64,000 nt of DNA from Echinarachnius parma (lineage: Eukaryota; Echinodermata; Echinoidea; Clypeasteroida; Echinarachniidae), in assembly GCA_037951105.1 (NCBI GenBank), contig JBAMJV010003250.1:261001-325000 (forward strand), given 5' to 3'. Each line of letters begins with the position of its first letter. Position 1 is the stretch's first letter. The notes beneath the pieces were generated by a model. The model was not told the origin of the DNA, made no database searches, and worked only from the letters and a program-made list of their open reading frames with translations. A program made the position numbers and the translations under genes. This document shows, in pieces, positions 12,396 through 23,093 of the stretch.

Positions 12396-15182
12396 ACGTC
12401 TCTGAATGTAATTCCGTTATGGTGGAATTGCCCAGCTATATTTTCATGAAAATATGTCTTGAGGGGGAAATTTGAAATCTTAAAATTACCTTTAATTAAT
12501 TATCTAAAATACTAGACAATCAATTTGAATAGGGAAATTGCGTGTCAATGAAGGAGAGACAGTAGTACACTGGTTAAGTACACCAAGACCTTCCAAACGG
12601 GTTCAAAAACTGTAAGAAAGTGCTAAAAAGGCACAAAATATGATCACTTATTCTTCTGAACAGTCCCATGTATAGGATTTGATGTAAGTTGCCCCATTTT
12701 CGATGATTCTGTTTAATTTACTCATATTAATCTCTTTTTTGGCAAATTCAAAAGTAATTTACATCAGAAGAATGTAACCAACACATATTGGTGCCAGGAA
12801 AAATAGTTTTTGTTAATTATTAATTAGGAATTAATTAGCTTAATTAATTAACTTTTTTTTTAAAGTCGTATCGTAACTTTTTGTAGAAGTATATATATAT
12901 TTTTTTTCATCAGAATATATTAGATTTATACAATAAGAACAAATATATTGCAAAATAAAATGAAATTAAAATAGAAAAATGACATAGTTTTAGTGAGGAA
13001 AAAATGTCCCGTACGTCACATGTCCCGTACGTCACGCGCATACCTATTATCTTTCATTAATTATCGTGGGAAAAAAAGTTGTGAATTAATTAATTTTTTG
13101 GTAGTGTGTACTTGAATGTTTACTGAATGCATATATTACAAATTAGTTAGTATTAGCCAATAATTAAATATTAATGAGCGATTTTATTTTATTTTTTTGC
13201 ATTTTAGGAAGGGACTGCAAGTAGCTTCCCAAAGCACCAAAAAGATTCTAAATCATAGCATCTTCCTCCGAGTAATAATCAATTAAAAGCTGTGAATGTC
13301 CCGTACGTCACAAGTCAAATAGCTTGGACCTGCCCAAATGCATAAATTAGAACTTCCCAAAGTTGCACTAGAATAACTATTAAATTATTTGAAAAAAATT
13401 AAAAAAAGTTCCTCATTTTGTTACGTATGGGACATTTCACGCTAAGACATGACCTAATTTGCATAATTAATTAGGTCATGACTTAATGTTTATGTAAAAT
13501 TTATACGGATGATTGAGTGGTCATGTCTATATATTAATAAAATATCATATCATTCCCTTTGATTTGTTATGAATTTTTATAATTGTCCCATACGTAACGC
13601 TCTATTTCACATTTATGCAAATGAGGCCCTTCAAATTTGCATAAATTTACATAAATTTTAATTTCTTTTTATGGAATTCAAAACTTCAACTCATGGGCTT
13701 CAATATGATGTGAAACATGTCATCAGTAAATCAAGATGAAATTTCAACAGCTAGGTTGACATTACCTTGGACTTGCCCTTTATTGCTCATATTTTGTGTT
13801 TTTTATTGACTACATACAATATCTGAACTAAACAAAAAAGAATTATAATACCTTTTTGATTCATATCTTTGCTACAGAAAGAGAAAGATTACCGATTTCT
13901 TTACTATTTTGAGCGTAATGTCCGTAACGTTTTCAATCAAAAGTTTGTATAACTAACACAAATTTCATTCTAATAAACTGTAAATTCATTTTCTATGTTA
14001 GAATTATATGTCCTTCCTATGGTGAAAACCAATAAATATTAAAATGTTCTGTTTTCTCAAAAATTGCGTTACGGACATTACACTTTGTGTTACGGACATT
14101 ACGTTACGGACATTACATAGCATACTATTATTGAAAATAGTCTCGAAGGGACAGTGTGTTTAATGAATACTTGAATGGATATTTATCAAATGTGAATGTT
14201 AATGTTAATAATCAATGATCAATTGTGTTGACAAGGGTTGAAATAAAGTGTCAAATTACACATTTTAAAGACAAGCCCTTAACCCTAATAATGCCGGAAG
14301 GTGGCCATAATGCTTTTGATTGCTCCAAAACGCTGTAAGATGACACGCCGCTGGATGGTGACTTTTTTCTTTTGGGTCTTGCGCATATTTTAAAACAAAA
14401 ATTTTGAAAATCGGACCTACCGTTACAAAGTCACGTGAACTTTTGTTTATGCATGTCAGCCCGAAAATTGCTCAATTTCATGATTTGTGTACAAAACATA
14501 TGGAAATATCAGTTTTCGTAAAAAGAGGTATATCATTGGTTATTTGGTCTTGTTTATATTTTAAATGTTTTTTGGGGGTTTTAAAATAGTTAAATTATAG
14601 TAAGAAATAAAATAAACAATACAAAAATTTAAAAATGAGTAAAAAAAAAACAAAGAAATACATTTAAGAAATTATAAAAACAATAGAAAACATAAGGAAG
14701 AACCTGGCTCTTCCAATTTTGTTTGTTGTATCATTATTCCAAATGCTCTAAAGAATATATGTAGTGAAAACAAATCTTTAATTATGAAGAATATATGATT
14801 TATGGGTAAAAATATGAATGTTATGACCTTATTTGCATAAATTGCCATAAATATGCAAATTAATGAATTTTTCAAAAAATCAAAATTACCATTGTATTCT
14901 TTACACTTCACTTATCAGGCATGCAAATTTTCACGGCGCCAAGAACACAAATTTGTTGCTTTCAAATAGGCTCATTTTGAAGAACAAAATGCGGACAAAA
15001 GTGTAATGTCCGTAACACTATTAGTGTAATGTCCGTAACGCCATATTTCATACTGTGAGTAAAATATAGATCACTGAATTTACTAATGGCTTCCATCACC
15101 ATTTAGAATAACATCTTGTGATCCAAATAATGTAAGATATTAACATGTTTGGTGGTTAAACTCACAGGATTTTGGCATTATA

Positions 15183-17037
15183 CATACCGTGGGTGCTGGA
15201 GAACCCGGACAGTCACACAAAACACAGTGCGTCATTGACTTTGTACACGCACCGTGCGCGGTGTCCGGGTTCTCCTGCACTGCGATAAATTGAACCTTCG
15301 TGCATGAAATCGCGCCGTGCGGAAACCCGCTTTGCCGTTGAGCGATAATTTTTTATCAGCGAAGGCAACGCGATATTACGGTCCAATTGGTGTAAGTTTC
15401 TACCGAAATGAACTACTGAGCGTAGATTTACAAAAGCGAGAATAAAGATTATAAAAATTGTAATCTCAAATTATCGTGAATAAAATAAAAAATAACAAAT
15501 TTTGGAGTTTAAAGACTGACTTTCAAACGATTTTCTGGATAACCAGGAGGACTACAGAACAGCAATATACAGTCAAACCTGTCTATAGCGGCCGCTCAAG
15601 GGAAACTTGAAAAGTGGCCGCTATAGACAGGTGGCCGGTATAGACAGGTTGGCGGCCATTTTTTTTTAACAACATGATTAATAATAATTAATATCACATG
15701 TACACATGAACATAAACAGCATGTACATTTATATACGGTATATGAAATAAAAGAACAGAACCCTGGAAACTTGTCTTGTTTTTTGAGTAATTTGTGTGAT
15801 TAGTGTTGAGAAAATAATGAAAAGTATGTGTAAACCTTCCTAAAGAAATCTACCATCGTCTGTTTGGCCGACTGTCGTTCGCTTTCGTTGAAGAAACAAC
15901 TCTCGATCTCCGGCCGCGCCGCGCGCCGGTGCATGCAATGCTAGCTGCGATCGTGTGAATCTTTGCCTGAACACAAATGCTGTTACGTAAACAAAATATT
16001 TTTGATTGAAAAAAAAAGTTCTAGAAAATACGACGATGAAACGAAAAGTTTATAAGCGCAGAAAAATATTTGTTATAACTCTATCAATAAGTGTTTCAAT
16101 TTTTAAAAATGTTTCGCAAAGAAAAATAAACATTTAAATGTACGAGGCTATACAAACCGGTTTAGATCCGATCCGGTCCGATCCCCAATACGGCGAAAGT
16201 GTGTGCATTGTGTTGCATGATCAAAGCCCCTTGCGCTGCCGCTGCATGCAGTCTATCTAGCGGTCAGCGGCCAGCGGCAATGCCAGCTACCAGCGCTCAG
16301 CGATCGATAAACCACGGAGCTAACAATGCGTGCATGAACAATAACACGGATGTTCAGCCAGCGCGCGCTAATCTCGGGTACCCGCTAATCTCAAGAAGAG
16401 CGCGCGTAGCATAGCTGAAAGCTCACGTCACGGAAACAATGCGTGAGTAAAAATAGAGCAGTCAGCGGACGAGGTAAACAAAACAAACGGCCATTTTAGG
16501 CTTTTAAACTTGACATTCATTATTTAGGCGGCACTTTTTCAAAGCTAAAGGGTAGATCTACAGCCCTAGACTATGGGTATATTGTTCGATAATCTTGGCT
16601 GCAAGCTCGGTTTCACGGCAAAGCTGGTAATCTCCACGGCTATGCATCGGAAAATAACAAACTTGCACGCCTGCAGTTACGGGCAAACCGAACATTGATG
16701 GCCGCTATAGGCGGTAAAAAATGAGTTTGGGAAGCCAAATCCGTGGCCGCTGGCCGCGTTAGGCAGGTGGCCGCTATAGACAGTGTTTATAACACTGTAT
16801 TTTCCTCGGGGGGAATTCTATGTGGCCGCTAACGGCAGGTGGCCGCTATAGACAGGTGGCCGCTAGTACAGGTTTGACTGTGTATGTATTTTATGAGCAA
16901 TATGCAGATAAATCGTTTGATATAAGTTTCGAGTCGCATGTTCAGTGCATTCTCGGCAAATCTAATTTCAAAGGTAGCCCTGTCCATTTTTTGGCCGGGT
17001 TCTCCCCCCGTCCGGGTTCTCCAGCAACTACGGTATG
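15183..17037. mobile_element. Element with inverted ends CATACCGTRGKTGCTGGAGA
   Basis: The left end near 15,183 and the right end near 17,037 are inverted copies of about 28 bp including GCTGGAGAACCCGGAC. It contains the CAGTCAAACCTG element at 15,570-16,880 and lies in E0. No transposase is recognised. The target duplication is unclear. Confidence 0.55.
15570..16880. mobile_element. Pogo/Tigger-like element with CAGTCAAACCTG ends
   Basis: The left end is CAGTCAAACCTGTCTATAGC (preceded by TA) and the right end is CAGGTTTGACTG. Subterminal GTGGCCGCTATAGACAGG repeats occur on both sides. A shorter copy lies at 20,530-20,742 and a one-ended fragment near 49,312. The pogo-like label is inferred from the CAG terminus and TA flank; no transposase ORF is seen. 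Confidence 0.55.
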
Positions 17038-19575
17038 GACAGGTCTGTTATTGTTAACTTCGCGCGTATCCCAACTTCGCGGATCATAGGCGAGATATGC
17101 AAAAATTAGAACACGGACACGGCGACGGAAATTTTCAATGTCAACTGAAAGAGCACACATCAATTACTCATCAACCAAAAAAATAGCAAATAAAGAGCAA
17201 TATTTCTGAAGAAATACTTACTTTTTGTGGTCTTTTTTTGTAAATCACAACTTTGGTGTTCCAACAAAATTATGGAGGAGGAAGTATCAAGCAAATTAGA
17301 CGGAAATCGTTCCAGTAGAACATATTTGTTGTCATCGAAAGGCTGCGCAAAATGCTCCTTTATTCGACCTACCCATCAAATTTACTTTCGGATCGCGCAA
17401 TCTCCGTAGATAGCTTGACAACGCTGCGCGTGCTAAGATGCTAATGCGCGCAAAATGTTTGCATCATCACACTGCCATTGAAATGCGTGTTACGGTTTGC
17501 TACACGGGATACGTGTTAAGTCAATGGCAGGGTGCCCTATGTATTATGCGCGAAGTATGGAGACTACCATACTCGGTGAAGAAGCTCTTGCTGATATGAC
17601 ATAGTCACGGAATCGGGTCATTAACACTAGGCACTTCAGTCACATGACAAAACCGAGTGGACAACTCTCGCTAGCGCTGCACATAGCCAGCGAGCGGTAC
17701 CTTTCGCGAACGATAATGTATGCATGACATCATTGATCGCGTGCGCACGCATCTCATTACGAGACTTGGCTGGCTTCTGGGTCGATTATGCATGCCATGA
17801 AAATGTGGTATCGGAGCGGTATCGGTCTGGACATAGCACAGGGTTTACCCTTTTCGCTGCATTCTCTTCCCACAATTCATTTCGATGCTTACGTCATTGG
17901 CTTTCTGAACGCCCATTCTACACGTTGATACCAAATTCGATACGCGACTCTTTGGACAAAATCTTGTGAAAGAAGGTCTTTTTCACCTGCTGTTTTTCGC
18001 CAAAATGGATTTTGAGCTATTCGGGATGCCGTTTATAAGGTCAGTTTTCGATATTTCGAAAATTTTGTATGTGAATGATGATAATTTATCTGAATTCTAC
18101 ATACTTTTATCGATCGTTTCATACCTTTTTTCTTGTGTGCGAGTGTTGATAAAGTTGTTGACATGGACATTATGCATGGTTTTGCAGTCCCGATATACAG
18201 TAGCTATCGTCGTACTTTTTTGTGCATGTACAGTGGAGCGCTCTGGCACGTGTGCGTGGGGCTGGCCTCATAAATATTCATATGATTTTCATGCGCAAGC
18301 GCACTTCGGCTGTACTGGCGCTCGGCGAAGTCATATAATGGGAAGACACGATGAATGGGACAGCGGGCTATGTGCGCTGCAGGGCGATCGCGCCGCTCGC
18401 ACAGCGTATACTGTGTGTACACCTTGCCATACACTCGCATGCAACTCCGATCGCATCGCTAGCATCCGCGCGGATGGCCAGCTCATTCGGCGATGTCGGG
18501 TACTACCCAAATCTGCAATGTTGCTTGGAACTTATGAGACGATCTTTCTGATTGGTCCAATCCCCGAAATATGACGTCACCTTCATTCATAAATTTCTGA
18601 TGAAGATCGGTTTTTTGTTTCGTCGAAATCGGACATGTAGTAAGGAAGTTACGACACAATCAAGAAATCTCTCCCAAAATACTATCAAAAGTCCTTCTCA
18701 GAACCAGCCGAAACTTGGTGAGTAGAAAACTTGGATATTTTACTGTGCTTGTGGAAAGTTTCATGGTGTTTCGTTGATTCAAAGCGAAAGTCTGATCACT
18801 TTTCTGAGCAATGGTTCATACAATCGCAAGGTATTTTTGCAGCAGTGTGCGCAGCTTCTGTGCGCAGCTTCTGTGCGCAGGAGTTGTAGGCTGCGGTGCA
18901 GACCCTACATGCAGTTTCGTATCGTATCCGTTGATTTGTGCGATAAATCATTTTAAATATGGAATTTATTTGACAAATCTTTTCCAAAGAAATAATTGAA
19001 TGTTGTTCTTTTTGTATAAATAACCCTTTTTAGGGTGAATATTGATGATACTAGATATGAAAAATTATTTTGGAAAATAAATGAAAATACGGGTCTGATA
19101 ACAAGGACTAGAACAGCTGTAACTGCTAAGATGGTTTCTCCATAGGCCATGTATTATAACAGTGCCATCGCTAAAACAAAGGGAATAATAAGAAATTGCA
19201 ACATGGTTTTGTCGGCATAATTGGCAAACAATGATGTACATAAATTGCCATATCTCGACTTTCCCTCAACCGATTTTGGAAATTCAAAGATTGTCTTTCT
19301 TCTGAAGGATTGCTCTATCAGACAAACCTAATTTCAATCAGTTTTAATGGTAAATTAAATTTCACCTAAAGTGCCTATTAACACCACGAATTGTGAGTTT
19401 AAATGAAATTGTTCAAGATAAATCGAATCCTCAGAATTTGAGGGGTAATTTATTATTGTTTCATTGAGATTACTGTAATTTTCTTGATCCTAAGCCACTT
19501 TGAAAAAATCCTAAATTTTCGTGCGCGAAGTTAGGATACACCTTCATACTGTGTAAAATGCTTTGTCCGTTTAGC
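17038..19575. other. E0 interior, no recognised gene
   Basis: This stretch includes a 202-codon ORF (17,966-18,574, plus) with no recognisable domain. A short direct repeat GCGCAGCTTCTGT lies near 18,850. I see no splice structure or known protein. Confidence 0.4.
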
Positions 19576-19784
19576 GTAATGTCCGTAACGAAAACAAAAT
19601 GTCTTTTTTCTCAGCAAATATTCATTCCTCAGTCATGAAACTTTGCATGTTTATCACTGACTATTTGAAGTTACTGAATCAATGACTCAAAATGTTTCCT
19701 CTTGTTTTATTTTTGCTGTGGATGGTTCTAAACAGTGAAAAATATGTCTGATGGTAATGTCCGTAACGCTGGAATTGCCCAGTT

Positions 19785-20103
19785 GCAGATGCCCATGCAA
19801 TTAATATAGTTAAAAACCTCTCATATTTTGTCCATGCGTTTTTACAAAATACGCCAAATGCTGCGATAATAAGCATGTGAACTACTTATATTTGGAACAC
19901 AGCCTCTGATTATTGAACACTCGTGCGATTTGGCAAGGTATCGCAGCGAGATTCTGAACCCTATCCGCGCTGGTATTAGCGCTCTGATTCGCTGATCTTA
20001 TTTACATATATCTCTTATGAACAATTACGGCATCATCGCACAATCAGACGTAAGTGTAAGGGGACGTTAATTTGGCACATCTATAGATATATAATTATCT
20101 CAC
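19785..20103. other. Start of intron 1 of the RBM7-like gene
   Basis: Sequence between the E0 target duplication and the donor of the RBM7-like exon. On the minus strand it is intron immediately downstream of that exon. No second RRM exon is found here or further left in the window. Confidence 0.5.
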
Positions 20104-20196
20104 CTGTAAAAATAGTTCAAATAGTAGTTCATCAGTCACTCTTGGTTCCAGATTTCCAACAAAGAGTGTTCTATCATTTTGGTTGTCGGCATCCAT
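20104..20196 (-). CDS. RBM7: RBM7/RBM11-like RNA-binding protein, first coding exon
   Basis: This exon of 31 codons starts at an ATG on the minus strand (20,196) and ends at a consensus donor, CAG|GTGAGA. It encodes the amino end of an RRM, including RTLFVGNLEPRVTDELLFEL, whose RNP2 core is LFVGNL. The match to the start of RBM7/RBM11 proteins is strong, and the exon end after FLQ falls where the family continues with AGPV. RBM7 is known as the RNA-binding subunit of the nuclear exosome targeting complex, with MTR4 and ZCCHC8. The remaining exons are not in the window. They would have to lie to the left, making intron 1 longer than 20 kb and placing the nested transposon stack inside it. A detached exon fragment is the alternative. 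Confidence 0.85.
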
Positions 20197-20529
20197 CGCA
20201 AAAACGAAACAAATTGAAGCTGGGGAATCGGAAACGAGACGACACGAAGATAATTTCGAAGACACAGCCAAAGGAGGAACACGAATGATGATACCGCGGC
20301 GCCGCGAAAATGTAAGCACAGCAGTGAATTCGACCCTTAGACAACACGTCACTAGCTTTTATGACAGCTCGTCCAAAAAAGCTTGCTTGCATTGTTGTAA
20401 AGTGTCAAATTATTGTAATGCTGCATGCTGATTGGCTGCGCTGTTGACCAAATAGTTACAATAATTGGACTCTTACAACAATTGCAACTTGCAAGTGTTT
20501 TATAAAAATGGGCTACTGATAAAACTGTT
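20197..20529. promoter_or_regulatory. Presumed upstream region of the RBM7-like exon
   Basis: This is the sequence upstream of the minus-strand ATG at 20,196, with several CpGs (about 20,220-20,330) and no TATA box that I can defend. A 5' untranslated leader and promoter are inferred from position only. Confidence 0.35.
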
Positions 20530-20742
20530 CAGTCAAACCTGTCTTTGCGGCCACCTGTCTATCACCCTGCCAGTTCTTAAACTTACCATCAACAGATATC
20601 CCCTGCAGAGCTCATACAATCTTATGGAACCTGTCTACAGTGGTTACCTGTCTACAGTGGCCATTTTTCATGAATACCATTTTACTTTAGTACTTTAGTG
20701 GTATTAGTCTGTGGCGGTCACATTGTGCACATAGTTTGACTG
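20530..20742. mobile_element. Short CAGTCAAACCTG-ended element
   Basis: Begins CAGTCAAACCTGTCTTTGCG and ends in AGTTTGACTG, with internal GGCCACCTGTCTA-type repeats. It is a deleted relative of the element at 15,570-16,880. Confidence 0.6.
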
Positions 20743-20944
20743 CGTGTGAACGAGTGGAACACACATGTATTTTTAAAGGTTATAATTATGACATGGAAAT
20801 CAGTAATAGTTTTTCATGTGGATTCCGATTATAACAATAATTTGTTCAATGAAAAAGTTGGGAACGCCCACAAAAAAAGTCTCCAGAGTGGAATTCTGGG
20901 GGAATTCTGCTTGTGACCTCATCTGTCAATCACAAGATGAGTTG

Positions 20945-21375
20945 TAAACAACTAGGTAAAACCCCTGTTATCATTCAAAAAGAGCCATTACAACTCAAGA
21001 GGGCGCCCTCTACCAAAAAAAATGGTTTTAGCCATTTTTCATACAAAATTGTGCATTTAATGTTTTGTTACAATAATGATTTAAAAGAGATATCATCAAC
21101 AACTTTTTAAAACCTATTCAGACTTTGTTCAAAGTAGTCTTTAAGCATTTTAAAAAAAATTATCTAAAGAGTCACAATGTCCCCTGGCGGAAAAAAAACT
21201 TTTGAATAAAAATATGTTTATGGATATTTCAGCCGTTTCTGAACCGATTTTGATCAAATAAAGTTTATTCTGTCATTAAAATTGTATGTTCTTTCAAATT
21301 TGACAGTCAGTTTTTCATTATCTCACAAAGAATGATTATGTGTAGCGCCCTCTATACCAAAACTCAACTATCCCT
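20945..21375. mobile_element. TTAA MITE, copy 2 (left end missing)
   Basis: The right end CTCAACTATCCCT is followed by TTAA, and the interior matches copy 1 (AGCCGTTTCTGAACCGATTT near 21,229). The opposite end is truncated near 20,945. Confidence 0.7.
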
Positions 21376-21925
21376 TTAAGATGTATTGCTTTATATTATA
21401 GTAGAGCCGATAAGTGTAACATTTCATGGGAATCGTTCAAAATTTGATACAATTAGCTACAAACTTAGTATGCAGACTACCTTAGGACACGTTTCATTAA
21501 AAAAAAAACCACTAATTAGACAAGCGAAAATCCAACATGGCGGCCATTTTTTAAAGATGGCCACCTAAAAGCTGAGTTGGCCGATTATAATTATCTTGAT
21601 GTCGATTTATATGTTTCTTGATATGCTGAAAACGATTGTGATACATTCAGACATAATTATATAATAGCGATAATTCAGCATGGCGGCCATTTCCAAGATA
21701 AAAATTGAAGTATCTTGGTGTCTATGTCTATGTAATTTTTGTGTAATGGCTGAACATGACTGATCTGAATAATCCTTTATTTGATTGACTGCGTTTGTAT
21801 TTCATTTCAAATTAGTACCAAGAACGAAATAAAAATATAACAAAAGACGAACCGCAATGTAGCTTTCCTACGAATGATAATCTGTACGTCAGGGTTTATG
21901 TGTGATCATTTTGTTTTCACTGCAG
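21376..21925. other. Intergenic, no recognised gene
   Basis: Diverged repeats of ATGGCGGCCATTTT (near 21,537 and 21,680) are visible. The end of the stretch, just before 21,926, looks like a splice acceptor (TTTTGTTTTCACTGCAG). In the matching frame it opens DEYHHPPTED... and reaches a stop at 21,987. That could be a terminal exon, but no partner exon is found. Confidence 0.35.
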
Positions 21926-22029
21926 ACGAGTATCACCACCCACCGACAGAGGACACCGCTACAGCAGCGTCGCCATCCCAGTCTAGCTGAACTACAGCCC
22001 CGACCACCACAGGGGTCTGACCAACCACT

Positions 22030-22880
22030 ACAACCACAAGAAGATGACCAGCCACCAACACCACAACCTCAACCATAAGAAGATGACCAAACACCACCAC
22101 TACCACAAGAAGATGCCCTATCACCACCATCATGCACACAAGAATATAACCAACCACCACTACCACAAGAAGATGCCCTATCACCACCATCATGCACACA
22201 AGAATATAACCAACCACCACTACCACAAGAAGATGCCCTATCACCACCACCATGCACACAAGAATATAACCAACCACCACTACCACAAGAAGATGCCCTA
22301 TCACCACCATCATGCACACAAGAATATAACCAACCACCACTACAACAAGAAGATGCCCTATCACCACCATCATGCACACAAGAATATAACCAACCACCAC
22401 TACCACAAGAAGATGCCCTATCACCACCATCATGCACACAAGAATATAACCAACCACCACTACCACAAGAATATGCCCTACCAACACCACCACAAGAATA
22501 TAACCAACCACCACTACCACAAGAAGATGCCCTATCACCACCATCATGCACACAAGAATATAACCAACCACCACTACCACAAGAAGATGCCCTATCACCA
22601 CCACCATGCACACAAGAATATAACCAACCACCACTACCACAAGAAGATGCCCTATCACCACCATCATGCACACAAGAATATAACCAACCACCACTACAAC
22701 AAGAAGATGCCCTATCACCACCATCATGCACACAAGAATATAACCAACCACCACTACCACAAGAAGATGCCCTATCACCACCATCATGCACACAAGAATA
22801 TAACCAACCACCACTACCACAAGAATATGCCCTACCAACACCACCACAAGAATATAACCAACCACCACTACCACAACCAC
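22030..22880. repeat. 60-bp minisatellite with 354-bp higher-order period
   Basis: About thirteen units of 60 bp (core ACCACAAGAAGATGCCCTAT) include a 54-bp variant unit that recurs. Sequence variants recur in the same order 354 bp apart, so a block of six units was itself duplicated. Both periods are multiples of three, so several frames on both strands stay open. The longest are a His-rich frame (plus, 22,044-23,093) and a Val-rich frame (minus, 21,933-22,916). A third plus-strand frame reads EYNQPPLPQEDA repeats and is broken once near 22,076. None has a recognised domain, so I treat this as a non-coding satellite. Confidence 0.85.
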
Positions 22881-23093
22881 AAGAAGATGCCTAACCACCA
22901 CTACAATCGCAACCATACGAATATGACCAATTCAACTACCACCATCACCATAAGATGCCCAACCACCAACCCAATCCCAAACATAAGAATAATGACCAAC
23001 CACCACCACCACCACCACCGGAACCATAAGATGACCAGTCACAACTACATGCATGAATATGAACGCATCACCCGCATCGGTCGCGTTGGCTGA

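Larger units (their letters stand above)
6894..12433. mobile_element. E4: nested DNA transposon, motif GTAATTCCGTTAC
   Basis: The inverted termini GGGCAATTCC are flanked by AGCT (6,890-6,893 and 12,434-12,437). The private motif GTAATTCCGTTAC starts at 7,254, 7,420, 7,512, 7,675, 8,869, 10,690, 11,021, 11,042, 11,238 and 12,408 (last base differs). The final copy abuts the right inverted repeat. Because AGCT is a palindrome, it could also be read as an extension of the inverted repeat. E4 hosts a TA-flanked element (9,033-10,105), a 260-bp tandem duplication and a repeat with a (CGGA)n core. No transposase ORF is seen. Confidence 0.82.
4353..13335. mobile_element. E2: nested DNA transposon, motif GTGACGTACGGGAC
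   Basis: A perfect 16-bp terminal inverted repeat, GGGCAGGTCCAAGCTA, is flanked by AAAT (4,349-4,352 and 13,336-13,339). The private motif GTGACGTACGGGAC, in either orientation, starts at 6,346, 6,511, 6,679 (one mismatch), 6,699, 13,006, 13,022 and 13,298. All copies are in E2-only sequence (4,353-4,477, 6,289-6,893 and 12,434-13,335). The motif nearest an end starts about 25 bp inside the right terminus. Both E3 and E4 are inserted in E2. A solitary terminus-like GGGCGTGTCC lies at about 6,491. No coding region is recognised. Confidence 0.85.
2077..13778. mobile_element. E1: nested DNA transposon, motif GTTACGTATGGGAC
   Basis: A perfect 13-bp terminal inverted repeat, GGGCAAGTCCAAG, is flanked by the direct repeat TTTA (2,073-2,076 and 13,779-13,782). 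The private motif GTTACGTATGGGAC starts at 2,101 (one mismatch), 2,270, 2,465, 2,480, 4,235 (inverted), 4,254 (inverted), 13,420 and 13,585 (inverted). All copies lie in E1-only sequence, and the first is 11 bp inside the left inverted repeat. E1 sits inside E0 and is itself split by E2. It also hosts a TTAA-flanked MITE and a hAT-like MITE. No coding capacity is recognised. Confidence 0.85.
1828..19780. mobile_element. E0: outermost DNA transposon of a nested stack, motif GTTACGGACATTAC
   Basis: The ends are GGGCAATTCCA (left) and its inverted copy TGGAATTGCCC (right). They are flanked by the 4-bp direct repeat AGTT at 1,824-1,827 and 19,781-19,784. The private motif GTTACGGACATTAC, in either orientation, starts at 13,915, 14,068, 14,089, 14,103, 15,003, 15,026, 19,576 and 19,754. 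The last copy abuts the right inverted repeat. All copies lie in sequence belonging to E0 alone (1,828-2,076 and 13,779-19,780). No transposase ORF is visible, so this copy looks non-autonomous. E1 is inserted in it and carries E2, E3 and E4. The superfamily is not recognised; 4-bp duplications occur in groups such as Sola1, Chapaev and Academ, but the termini do not let me choose. Confidence 0.8.

Noticed and set aside
12134-12449. Overlapping ORFs with SVRPSVRP or GRTDGRTD repeats
   Set aside because: All come from the (CGGA)n microsatellite at 12,236-12,345 read in different frames.
17966-18574. 202-codon ORF on the plus strand
   Set aside because: No recognisable domain, unremarkable composition, and it lies within transposon E0; it could be chance.
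22030-22880. Possible CRISPR-like array
   Set aside because: The repeats are contiguous 60-bp units with no unique spacers, and the window is eukaryotic.
21933-22916. 327-codon Val/Leu-rich ORF on the minus strand resembling membrane segments
   Set aside because: Antisense shadow of the same minisatellite; the hydrophobicity comes from the repeated GTG/GTT codons.
22044-23093. 349-codon His-rich ORF on the plus strand
   Set aside because: It is produced by the 60-bp tandem repeat whose length is a multiple of three. Comparable ORFs exist on the other strand, and there is no domain or splice support.
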